Positions 1 through 5,443 of a stretch of DNA of 8,031 nucleotides are shown here, piece after piece (position 1 is the stretch's first letter; each line of letters starts with the position of its first letter). Below the pieces are notes generated by a model. That model did not search any database. It worked only from the letters and a program-made list of their open reading frames with translations, and was not told the DNA's origin. This stretch comes from Wenzhouxiangella sp. (GTDB lineage: Bacteria > Pseudomonadota > Gammaproteobacteria > Xanthomonadales > Wenzhouxiangellaceae). The translations under genes and the position numbers were made by a program. The DNA lies in NCBI GenBank assembly GCA_007135355.1, contig SLJA01000020.1, positions 1 through 8,031 of the forward strand, written 5' to 3'.

Positions 1-3
1 GAC

Positions 4-570
4 ATGAACTGGCGAGCGATCTTCAAACCCAGCGCAAGGCTATCGATCTTCAGCCTGGTCCTGATTGGCGGCATTTTGGGCGCGATTGCCTTCTGGACCG
101 GTCAGGTGACTTTGCATGCCACCAGTACCGACGACTTCTGCATGACCTGCCACAGCAATCATTCGCTCCGCGACGAAGTCATGGCCTCCCCGCACGGCAA
201 CAACGCCGCCGGAATTGTCGTGCAGTGCCGCGATTGCCATCTGCCCAACGAATCTTTCGCTTACCTGCGCAAGAAGATCGCGGTTTCTCCCGATCTATGG
301 CGCTTTATCACCACACCCGATTTCAATACCCAGGAACACCTGGAAGAGCATCGACTGGAGTGGGCCGAGTTGACCCGTAAGTACCTGCGCTCGATTGATT
401 CATCGACCTGCAGCGACTGCCACAGCCGGATTTACGATGATCCGCCACCGGACGGCATGAGCCGCATGGCGGTCAACGTCCACCGTTTCAACGCCAACCG
501 CGATCCGGACGAGCGCCAGACCTGCGTGGACTGCCACACGGGCGTGGCCCATCCCTTCCCCGACTCCTGA
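4..570 (+). CDS. nrfH: NapC/NirT/NrfH-family tetraheme cytochrome c, quinol dehydrogenase partner of NrfA
   Basis: This is a 188-residue membrane-anchored multiheme cytochrome. A hydrophobic segment at about residues 13-34 near the N terminus would anchor it in the inner membrane with the heme domain in the periplasm. Four heme-binding CxxCH motifs are visible at C46-H50, C75-H79, C136-H140 and C174-H178, and the end (TCVDCHTGVAHPFP) matches the family closely. Family members oxidise menaquinol or ubiquinol and pass electrons to a periplasmic reductase; the nrfA gene downstream makes the nitrite reductase the likely partner. Length fits NapC (about 200) better than short NrfH proteins (about 160), so the precise subfamily is uncertain. 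Oddly, heme 1 reads CMTCHSN where the family usually has CxxCHxM, so the usual distal Met is absent. The start ATG is three bases from the window edge, so its ribosome binding site cannot be seen and an upstream start cannot be excluded. Confidence 0.9.
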   Translation: MNWRAIFKPSARLSIFSLVLIGGILGAIAFWTGQVTLHATSTDDFCMTCHSNHSLRDEVMASPHGNNAAGIVVQCRDCHLPNESFAYLRKKIAVSPDLWRFITTPDFNTQEHLEEHRLEWAELTRKYLRSIDSSTCSDCHSRIYDDPPPDGMSRMAVNVHRFNANRDPDERQTCVDCHTGVAHPFPDS

Positions 571-576
571 TGGGCC

Positions 577-618
577 GAATCGCCGGGACCGCGAAGCGAT
601 CAAGCCTTGATTCTTTTT
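577..618 (+). terminator. Weak terminator-like structure after nrfH
   Basis: GAATC (577-581) can pair with GATTC (609-613), and inside lies a small hairpin ATCAA-GCC-TTGAT (599-611). A T-rich run follows at once (T5 at 614-618). The stems are short and AT-rich, so this would be a weak terminator at best. The ATCAA/TTGAT arms also resemble FNR half-sites, but in everted order with a 3-bp centre, unlike the normal TTGAT-N4-ATCAA. Confidence 0.2.
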
Positions 619-619
619 G

Positions 620-649
620 TTGACATGTTCTTCACGCATTCGTTAGCCT
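620..649 (+). promoter_or_regulatory. Possible sigma-70-type promoter for nrfA
   Basis: A perfect -35 hexamer TTGACA lies at 620-625. The best -10 at suitable spacing is TAGCCT at 644-649 (18-bp spacer), which matches the consensus at only three positions. A better -10-like string, TATAAG at 663-668, has no good -35 at 16-18 bp. The location in the 178-bp gap before nrfA is sensible, but the call rests on one good hexamer. Confidence 0.25.
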
Positions 650-657
650 TGTCCCAA

Positions 658-674
658 GCAGATATAAGATCTGC
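658..674. promoter_or_regulatory. 17-bp dyad upstream of nrfA, possible operator
   Basis: GCAGAT (658-663) and ATCTGC (669-674) form a perfect 6-bp inverted repeat around a 5-bp centre, ATAAG. It lies 75 bp before the nrfA start and overlaps the -10-like TATAAG. Its size and position suit an operator or a small leader hairpin. It does not match the FNR, NarL or NsrR consensus as I know them, so no regulator is assigned. Confidence 0.35.
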
Positions 675-735
675 ATGATTTGCACTGGCGCCGGTGAGCT
701 GGTTGGTTTGCTGGGCGTCGATTAGTTCAAGCGAC

Positions 736-744
736 GGGAGGAGG
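736..744 (+). promoter_or_regulatory. Strong Shine-Dalgarno of nrfA
   Basis: GGGAGGAGG lies 4 nt before the ATG at 749 (7 nt if GGGAGG at 736-741 is used). This favours ATG 749 over the TTG at 746, which would sit only 1-4 nt away, and over the in-frame ATG at 764. Confidence 0.7.
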
Positions 745-748
745 CTTG

Positions 749-2047
749 ATGCGCAGAGAGAAGATGTTTGTGGTGATGTTGATCGCCCTATGCTTGGGCG
801 TCAGTGTCACCGTCGCTGGATCCGGCAGTGCAGCGGGCGGTGCAGAGCAGTCTGGCTTCAGCGGCTTCGATTCGCTTGACGAGGCTGTGGTCTCGGAAAA
901 CTGGAAGCGATTCTTTCCCAACCAGTACGCCGGCTGGATGGCGACCGGAGAAATGCGCGAGACGACCTTCGGCGGCGGCGGCAAGGCCGAAGCAATGACC
1001 CTGGAAATCCAGAAGATCAATTACCTGGAGCTGTACCCGTTTCTGAAGGTCACCTATGACGGCTTTCCCTTCTCCAAGGGCTACTACCGCTCGCGCGGCC
1101 ACATTTATGCTCTGACCGACGTTATCGATACCGAGCGCCTGCCGGATTGGGACTCGCGCCCGGCCTCCTGTCTGGGCTGCAAGTCCACGGATGTGGTCAA
1201 ACTTCAGGCCGTGCACGGCGACAACTGGTTCCAGAAATCATTTGCCGAAGTCGTCGGCAAGAACACCATCGGCTGCGCGGACTGCCATTCGCCGGCCGAT
1301 GCCAGCCTGCGCCACGCCCGCGACTGGCTGGATGAGGGCATCGCCCACGGCACCTTCGCCAACATCAACCCCGAAGGCCGTACCGACCTGGTCTGTGCCC
1401 AGTGCCACACCAACTACCACTTCCATGCCGAAACGCGCAAGATCGTCCTGCCCTGGACCACGGGGCTGACCGTGGAGGCGCAGCTTGAGCATTACGACGC
1501 CGCGCGTCGCTCCGATGAATGGATTCATCCGCAAACCGGTGCCTTGATTGCCAAGATCCAGCATCCGGAATACGAGCTGTATCACGAGGGCCAGGAGGTC
1601 AATATCCACTCGCGCCTGGGCCTGCAGTGCACCGATTGCCACATGCCCAAGGCCACTACGGCCAACGGCGAGAAATACACCGAGCACCAGTGGACCAGTC
1701 CGCTGACCCATGTCGAGAAAACGTGCATGGGCTGCCATTCCGACTGGAGCCCTGAGATCACGCGGGTGAATGCCGAGGCCGTCCAGGGCCGCATCTACCA
1801 CCGTCAGAACCGGATTGGCTGGGATCTGGCGGATTTCATCCAGGATGTGGCCAGGGCGCGTAGCAACGGCATTGACGAGGCCACGCTAGGCCGCCTGCAG
1901 CAGATTCACCGCGAAGCGCAGTTCTACTGGGATTTCATCTGGGTCGAGAACAGCAACGGCTTCCACAACTGGGACGAGGCGGCGCGCGTACTGGACAAAG
2001 CCGAAGCCCTGGTCGAGGAAGGCATGCAGATTCTCAGGTCACTCTGA
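749..2047 (+). CDS. nrfA: Pentaheme cytochrome c nitrite reductase (ammonia-forming)
   Basis: NrfA reduces nitrite to ammonium with six electrons in the periplasm, using electrons from an NrfH/NapC-type quinol dehydrogenase. The 432-residue protein starts with an export signal (basic MRREK, then a hydrophobic stretch to about residue 25). The active-site heme has the diagnostic lysine motif CLGCK (141-145). Four CxxCH motifs follow at 176-180 (CADCH), 216-220 (CAQCH), 294-298 (CTDCH) and 326-330 (CMGCH). The KxQH signature used to recognise NrfA is present as K269-I-Q271-H272, followed by PEYE, and the active-site Tyr is Y223. The residue before it, normally the calcium-ligand Glu in CxxCHxEY, is Asn here (N222). 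The protein is a little shorter than E. coli NrfA (478), mostly in the C-terminal helical region. The gene sits downstream of nrfH and converges on yhhN with 13 bp between stop codons and no terminator visible. Confidence 0.95.
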   Translation: MRREKMFVVMLIALCLGVSVTVAGSGSAAGGAEQSGFSGFDSLDEAVVSENWKRFFPNQYAGWMATGEMRETTFGGGGKAEAMTLEIQKINYLELYPFLKVTYDGFPFSKGYYRSRGHIYALTDVIDTERLPDWDSRPASCLGCKSTDVVKLQAVHGDNWFQKSFAEVVGKNTIGCADCHSPADASLRHARDWLDEGIAHGTFANINPEGRTDLVCAQCHTNYHFHAETRKIVLPWTTGLTVEAQLEHYDAARRSDEWIHPQTGALIAKIQHPEYELYHEGQEVNIHSRLGLQCTDCHMPKATTANGEKYTEHQWTSPLTHVEKTCMGCHSDWSPEITRVNAEAVQGRIYHRQNRIGWDLADFIQDVARARSNGIDEATLGRLQQIHREAQFYWDFIWVENSNGFHNWDEAARVLDKAEALVEEGMQILRSL

Positions 2048-2060
2048 GCCTGGCCGCGGT

Positions 2061-2729
2061 CTATCGTCGTGGCAGGGCCCTGAGGGCGCCGACCAGGATC
2101 ATCAGCTGCCCGCTGGTGTAGATTGCCACGATGACTGGTTCGGCAACCGTCATCGAGTCGACGAAACGGTTAAGCCCGATCAGCGAGTCGGCGATCAGGA
2201 ACAGCACAGCGCCGGCCAGCAGCAGCCCCGGCGCGCGCTCGACTAAGCTGGCGGCGATGACCATGGCGACCAGAACGCTCACGTAAACCAGCACCGGCAG
2301 AAGGAAGCTGCCGAGGCCGGGCAGCATGATCAGGTACATCAGCGCAGCGTAAATCAGGGCTGGTAGCCACAGCTTCCAGCGGCTGGCCAGCGGCCGGGTC
2401 TGGCCGGAGAAGGCCGCAATGTAGGCGATCTGGGTGACCAGAAAGCACAGCAGGGCCTGCATCAGATACCGATCCCGGTCCAGCGCCAGGAAAATATCGC
2501 CGCCGGCCGCCGCCAGATAGCCAATCGCCAAGGGCAGGGCGAAGCGCGGTGACAGGGTGCGCGCGAGCAGGGTCGCTGCCAGCAGCATCGGGCTGGCCTT
2601 GAGCAGCCAGTGACCAGGGTAGTCCGGGCCCCACAGGCTGAGCCAGTAAAGTAGAGCCAGGCCCGCGGCGACGGCGACGATACCGCGCTCGCCCGGTGAC
2701 AATCTTTGTTGAAGTACGTGGTGGTTCAT
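2061..2729 (-). CDS. YhhN-family membrane protein, probable lysoplasmalogenase
   Basis: This 222-residue polytopic inner-membrane protein has about seven or eight hydrophobic segments over its whole length. It shows the landmarks of the YhhN/TMEM86 family: a Lys-Pro region early on (K44-A-S-P47), a GGD motif in the third segment (G76-G77-D78), an Asp-Ser in a late segment (A180-D181-S182), and a final Y204-xxx-Q208 helix. Family members such as TMEM86 hydrolyse the vinyl-ether bond of lysoplasmalogens; the bacterial substrate is less certain, so the activity is inferred. The start at 2729 is supported by AGGGA about 6 nt upstream on the minus strand. It is transcribed divergently from the peroxidase gene, and the shared intergenic region contains a 17-bp tandem repeat. 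Confidence 0.8.
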   Translation of the reverse strand: MNHHVLQQRLSPGERGIVAVAAGLALLYWLSLWGPDYPGHWLLKASPMLLAATLLARTLSPRFALPLAIGYLAAAGGDIFLALDRDRYLMQALLCFLVTQIAYIAAFSGQTRPLASRWKLWLPALIYAALMYLIMLPGLGSFLLPVLVYVSVLVAMVIAASLVERAPGLLLAGAVLFLIADSLIGLNRFVDSMTVAEPVIVAIYTSGQLMILVGALRALPRR

Positions 2730-2772
2730 GAGTTCCCTATTGCGGTCGCTGTGCCGGCAGACTGGCTCCAGT

Positions 2773-2806
2773 TTATGGAACCAACAAGGTTATGGAACCG
2801 ACAAGG
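2773..2806. repeat. Two-copy 17-bp tandem repeat between yhhN and the peroxidase gene
   Basis: TTATGGAACCAACAAGG (2773-2789) is followed directly by the same 17 bases with one change, A to G (2790-2806). It lies in the 147-bp divergent intergenic region, 44 bp upstream of the yhhN start and 70 bp upstream of the peroxidase start. It could be a double binding site for a regulator of either gene or a chance slippage duplication. Apart from it I see no convincing promoter hexamers in this interval. Confidence 0.8.
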
Positions 2807-2876
2807 AAATGCCTTCACCGCTTGTTCTCGGCACTTCATCGACATTACCGCTTTGTCACTTGCGGGGAATCCGATC

Positions 2877-3422
2877 ATGAAATGGAAGCTGTTTGTCGCC
2901 GTTCTGGCGTTTGCCTTGCTGCTCGAAGATGCCGCCGCCGCGGTCTGCGACAACCTGCTGGATTTTTCCTACCGCCGCCTGGCCAGCAGTCAGGAGAAGA
3001 ACCTATGCGAAGCGTATGCCGGCAATGTGATTCTGGTGGTCAACACCGCCAGTCGCTGCGGCTTCACCGGGCAATTCAGCGATCTTGAAGCGCTGTATCA
3101 GGCACATCGCGAGGATGGGTTTGTCATCCTCGGTTTCCCCAGCAATGACTTCAACCAGGAATTGCCGGATGAAGAGGGCACCGCCGACGTGTGTTTCCTC
3201 AACTACGGCGTGACCTTCCCCATGTTTGCCACGACCACGGTTCGTGGCGACGAGGCCAACGACTTGTTTCGGGCGCTGGCTGCCGCGCAAGCCGAGCCGC
3301 GCTGGAATTTCACCAAGTACCTGATTGGCCGCGATGGTGAAGTGTTGGACAGCTTCGGCCCGCGCGTGCGGCCCATGAATAGCGAACTCGAAGCCGCGGT
3401 GGTGGCTGCGCTGGGCGACTGA
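2877..3422 (+). CDS. Exported glutathione peroxidase-like thiol peroxidase (Cys type)
   Basis: This is a thioredoxin-fold peroxidase of the GPx family, expected to reduce hydrogen peroxide or organic hydroperoxides in the periplasm. The 181-residue product begins with a signal peptide (MKWK, hydrophobic residues 5-16, Ala-rich cleavage region at 19-22). The catalytic motif is NTASRCGFT with C61 encoded by TGC, so it is a cysteine and not a selenocysteine enzyme. The other expected tetrad residues are visible: Q94 in NDFNQE, and W143-N144 in the WNF motif. C106 in the VCFLNYGVTFP segment aligns with resolving Cys82 of yeast Gpx3/Hyr1, whereas the FPC cysteine is Ser (S89). This suggests a thioredoxin-type rather than glutathione-dependent mechanism, by inference. 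The reading frame is open upstream to 2706, but ATG 2877 follows GGGGA and starts the signal peptide. AAVC at 21-24 is not a good lipobox. Confidence 0.9.
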   Translation: MKWKLFVAVLAFALLLEDAAAAVCDNLLDFSYRRLASSQEKNLCEAYAGNVILVVNTASRCGFTGQFSDLEALYQAHREDGFVILGFPSNDFNQELPDEEGTADVCFLNYGVTFPMFATTTVRGDEANDLFRALAAAQAEPRWNFTKYLIGRDGEVLDSFGPRVRPMNSELEAAVVAALGD

Positions 3423-3435
3423 GCGGCCAGGTCTG

Positions 3436-3469
3436 GCCTCGCCTGTGGCACACTCCGAGGCTGGTTTTT
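3436..3469 (+). terminator. Possible intrinsic terminator after the peroxidase gene
   Basis: GCCTCG (3436-3441) pairs perfectly with CGAGGC (3456-3461) across a 14-nt loop. TGG then a T5 run (3465-3469) follows. A smaller hairpin, GGCCAG-GT-CTGGCC (3425-3438), overlaps its left arm. The long loop and 3-nt gap before the T-run make it a moderate candidate only. Confidence 0.35.
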
Positions 3470-3479
3470 CCATGCCTCG
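3456..3479 (+). other. Competing hairpin just upstream of mogA
   Basis: CGAGGC-TGG (3456-3464) pairs with CCA-GCCTCG (3470-3479) with one bulged T at 3473 and a TTTTT loop, giving nine base pairs. It uses the same CGAGGC segment as the terminator-like hairpin upstream, so the two folds exclude each other. It ends 15 nt before the mogA start, where no good Shine-Dalgarno is visible. Confidence 0.45.
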
Positions 3480-3494
3480 TGAGCCCCACAAGCA

Positions 3495-4085
3495 ATGAAT
3501 GAATCCGAATTCGAACCGGTCCGCATCGGACTGGTTTCGGTCAGCGACCGCGCGGCCAGCGGTATTTATCAGGATCAGGGTATCCCCGCCCTGCAGGACT
3601 GGTTGAGCCAGGCCCTGAAAAATCCGCTGAGTTGGGAAACACGCCTGATTCCCGATGATCAGCACACCATCAGCACCAGCCTGATCGAACTGGTCGATCA
3701 GTGCGCCTGCGACCTGGTCCTGACGACCGGAGGGACGGGGCCGGCACCGCGAGACATTACGCCCGAGGCGACCCTGGCGGTGGCCGATCGGGTCATGCCC
3801 GGTTTCGGTGAGCAGATGCGCCAGATCAGTCTGACCTTCGTACCGACTGCCATCCTGTCGCGCCAGGTGGCGGTGATCCGCGGCCAGGCGCTGATCATCA
3901 ATCTGCCGGGTCAGCCCAAGGCGATTGCCGAAACCCTGGCCGGGCTGTCGGATTCGACGCCGCCGGTGCATGGCATCTTCGCTGCCGTCCCGTATTGTAT
4001 CGACCTGATCGGCGGGCCTTATCTGGAAACCGACCCAAACATCTGCAAGGCGTTCCGCCCCAAGTCGGCCCGGCGCGGCGCATGA
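3495..4085 (+). CDS. mogA: Molybdopterin adenylyltransferase
   Basis: MogA adenylates molybdopterin in the cytoplasm so that molybdate can then be inserted, a late step in molybdenum cofactor synthesis for enzymes such as nitrate reductases. The 196-residue protein follows E. coli MogA (195) closely from end to end: IGLVSVSDRA near the start, TTGGTGPAPRDITPEA at 77-92, MPGFGEQMRQIS, and the C-terminal FRPKSARR. Both aspartates known to matter in E. coli, D49 and D82, are present as D54 and D87 (a constant offset of five). This close match separates it from the shorter MoaB paralogues. The ATG at 3495 is the first possible start, since an in-frame TGA lies at 3480-3482; no clear Shine-Dalgarno precedes it. 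It lies 72 bp after the peroxidase gene, across two competing hairpins, and 98 bp before nnrU. Confidence 0.96.
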   Translation: MNESEFEPVRIGLVSVSDRAASGIYQDQGIPALQDWLSQALKNPLSWETRLIPDDQHTISTSLIELVDQCACDLVLTTGGTGPAPRDITPEATLAVADRVMPGFGEQMRQISLTFVPTAILSRQVAVIRGQALIINLPGQPKAIAETLAGLSDSTPPVHGIFAAVPYCIDLIGGPYLETDPNICKAFRPKSARRGA

Positions 4086-4125
4086 CAGGAGGATAAAGGC
4101 GGCCGCTGAAAGTCGTCGCCGCAGT

Positions 4126-4143
4126 TCCGTTTGGGTCCGTTTG
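4126..4143. repeat. Short direct repeat, 10-bp period, upstream of nnrU
   Basis: TCCGTTTG occurs at 4126-4133 and again at 4136-4143, spaced by one helical turn, followed by the -10-like string TAGGAT (4148-4153) about 30 bp before the nnrU start. No good -35 is visible, so the repeat could be an activator site, or chance. Confidence 0.4.
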
Positions 4144-4183
4144 CAGGTAGGATTCCAACATTCCTGAACGCGGAGAAAACCAC

Positions 4184-4741
4184 ATGGTCTGGCTGGTTCT
4201 TGGCATGTTTCTTTTTATCGGTATGCACCTGGCCGGCAGTGTCAGGGCCTGGCGCGAGCCCATGGTCGAGCGCCTGGGTGAGTGGCCTTACAAGGCGGTT
4301 TATGCAGTGGTGTCGCTGGCCGGGCTGATTCTGGCTGGTTTTGGCTATGCACGGGCCGAGCAAACCTGGGTCTGGACCCCTTTGCGATTCGGGCATGAAT
4401 TGGCAGCCGCGCTGATGCCGATTGCCGTGGTGCTACTGGTTGCCGCCTACATGCCGACCAATATCAAGCGCCTGACTGCTCACCCCATGCTGTGGGGCGT
4501 GGTCCTGTTTGGTATCGCGCACCTGGTCGTGTTCGGACATGTGGCTTCGATCGTTCTGTTTGGTGGTCTCCTTGTCTACTCGCTGCTGGCCATGGCCATG
4601 GCGACCGTCAGAGGCGAACGGCCGTCCACCAAGGTTCAACCATTGTGGAAAGACGGTGTGGTGATCGGCGTCGGCCTGGTGGTCTACGTGATCTTGCTGT
4701 TGCTGCACCCGGTGCTGTTCGGCGTGGCGGTGGTGAACTGA
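4184..4741 (+). CDS. nnrU: NnrU-family integral membrane protein
   Basis: The 185-residue protein is almost entirely hydrophobic, with about six likely membrane segments (roughly residues 2-20, 37-55, 72-89, 102-118, 122-141 and 158-176). It fits the NnrU family: an early FIGMHL helix with H15, a conserved-looking H100-P101 followed by WGVVLFGIAHL, and the RxWREPMVERLGEWPYKAVY loop. NnrU was described in denitrifying alphaproteobacteria as needed for normal expression or activity of nitrite and nitric oxide reductases; its biochemistry is unknown to me. Relatives also occur in isoprenoid and heme contexts, so a role beyond denitrification is possible. GGAG lies about 10 nt before the ATG. The stop codon is followed after only 2 bp by the queC start, implying shared transcription and translational coupling. 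nrfHA and mogA nearby make a nitrogen-oxide role plausible. Confidence 0.85.
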   Translation: MVWLVLGMFLFIGMHLAGSVRAWREPMVERLGEWPYKAVYAVVSLAGLILAGFGYARAEQTWVWTPLRFGHELAAALMPIAVVLLVAAYMPTNIKRLTAHPMLWGVVLFGIAHLVVFGHVASIVLFGGLLVYSLLAMAMATVRGERPSTKVQPLWKDGVVIGVGLVVYVILLLLHPVLFGVAVVN

Positions 4742-4743
4742 GT

Positions 4744-5424
4744 ATGAGCCCCAGCGCCGACCGATTGGCCGTGGTCCTGCTGTCGGGCGGTCTGGATTCG
4801 GCCACGGTGCTGGCCGAGGCAGTCAGCCGAGGGTTCGTCTGTCACACCCTGGCGGTGGACTATGGTCAGCGCCATCGGGCCGAGCTGGATGCCGCGATGC
4901 GGGTCTCGCGCGAGCTTGGTGCGGTTTCGCACAAGGTGGTCCAGGTTGACCTTCGCGCCATTGGCGGTTCCGCGTTGACCGATGACATTGAGGTGCCGGT
5001 CGTGCCCGGCGCGGGTATTCCGGTGACCTATGTGCCGGCCCGCAACACCCTGATGTTGAGCCTGGCCCTGGGCTACGCTGAAGTGCTGGATGCGCGCGAT
5101 CTGTTCATCGGCGTCAATGCAGTCGACTACTCGGGCTATCCGGATTGCCGGCCGGCCTTCATTTCAGCCTTCGAGAGCCTGGCCGCCCTGGCCACCAAGG
5201 TTGGCGTGGAGGGTGGCCGTTTCGAAATCCATACGCCGCTGATCGATCTGAAGAAGTCCGAGATTGTCCGCCGTGGTACCGAACTGGGAGTGGACTACGC
5301 CTTGACCGTGTCCTGTTATCAGGCTGATGATCAGGGTCGCGCCTGCGGCCGCTGCGAATCTTGCCGTCTGCGCCGCCAGGGTTTCATCGACGCCGGCCTG
5401 CCGGACCCGACGCGCTACGTTTGA
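4744..5424 (+). CDS. queC: 7-cyano-7-deazaguanine synthase
   Basis: QueC converts 7-carboxy-7-deazaguanine to preQ0 with ATP and ammonia, on the route to queuosine in tRNA. The 226-residue protein, close to E. coli QueC (231), has the ATP-binding PP-loop SGGLDS at 14-19, followed by the DYGQRHRAEL region. A C-terminal zinc site is formed by C191, C201, C204 and C207 (SCY...ACGRCESC). The conserved VPARNT and NAVDYSGYPDCR segments are also present. The reading frame stays open 84 codons upstream inside nnrU, but the PP-loop region at the true N terminus and the family length support ATG 4744. No strong Shine-Dalgarno is seen, which fits translational coupling to nnrU. No other queuosine gene is in the window. 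It converges on ispA, with 19 bp between the stop codons. Confidence 0.96.
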   Translation: MSPSADRLAVVLLSGGLDSATVLAEAVSRGFVCHTLAVDYGQRHRAELDAAMRVSRELGAVSHKVVQVDLRAIGGSALTDDIEVPVVPGAGIPVTYVPARNTLMLSLALGYAEVLDARDLFIGVNAVDYSGYPDCRPAFISAFESLAALATKVGVEGGRFEIHTPLIDLKKSEIVRRGTELGVDYALTVSCYQADDQGRACGRCESCRLRRQGFIDAGLPDPTRYV

Positions 5425-5427
5425 ACC

Positions 5428-5442
5428 CGGCCGCGACGGCCG
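5428..5442. terminator. GC-only hairpin between convergent queC and ispA
   Basis: CGGCCG (5428-5433), loop CGA, CGGCCG (5437-5442) gives a perfect 6-bp all-GC stem filling most of the 19-bp gap. It reads the same on both strands, so it could slow transcription from either side. There is no T-run on either side, so it is not a standard intrinsic terminator. Confidence 0.35.
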
Positions 5443-5443
5443 C

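Noticed and set aside
675..690. NsrR- or NarL-like site near AAGATCTGCATGATTTGCA upstream of nrfA.
   Set aside because: It only loosely resembles the AAGATGCATTT half-site and has no second half; too weak to call.
2048..2082. Terminator between convergent nrfA and yhhN; CAGGGCCCTG palindrome at 2073-2082.
   Set aside because: The 10-bp palindrome has no room for a loop, lies inside the yhhN 3' end, and no T-run follows on either strand.
2706..2876. An in-frame N-terminal extension of the peroxidase (57 codons).
   Set aside because: It crosses the tandem repeat and overlaps the yhhN start, and it would bury the signal peptide that starts at 2877.
3057..3059. Possible selenocysteine codon at the peroxidase active site.
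   Set aside because: The codon is TGC, so the residue is an ordinary cysteine.
3003..3971. A 322-codon open frame on the minus strand across the peroxidase gene and mogA.
   Set aside because: It lies antisense to two well-supported genes and across their intergenic hairpins, and its translation is rich in Arg, Gly, Gln and His with no recognisable motif, as expected for the shadow of GC-rich coding DNA.
4086..4100. AGGAGG at 4087-4092 just after the mogA stop, suggesting a small gene.
   Set aside because: No ATG, GTG or TTG lies at a usable distance downstream, and no open frame follows before nnrU.
4492..4743. An in-frame 84-codon extension of queC back into nnrU.
   Set aside because: It would add an Arg-rich segment with no homology to the PP-loop family, overlaps nnrU coding sequence, and makes the protein far longer than QueC.
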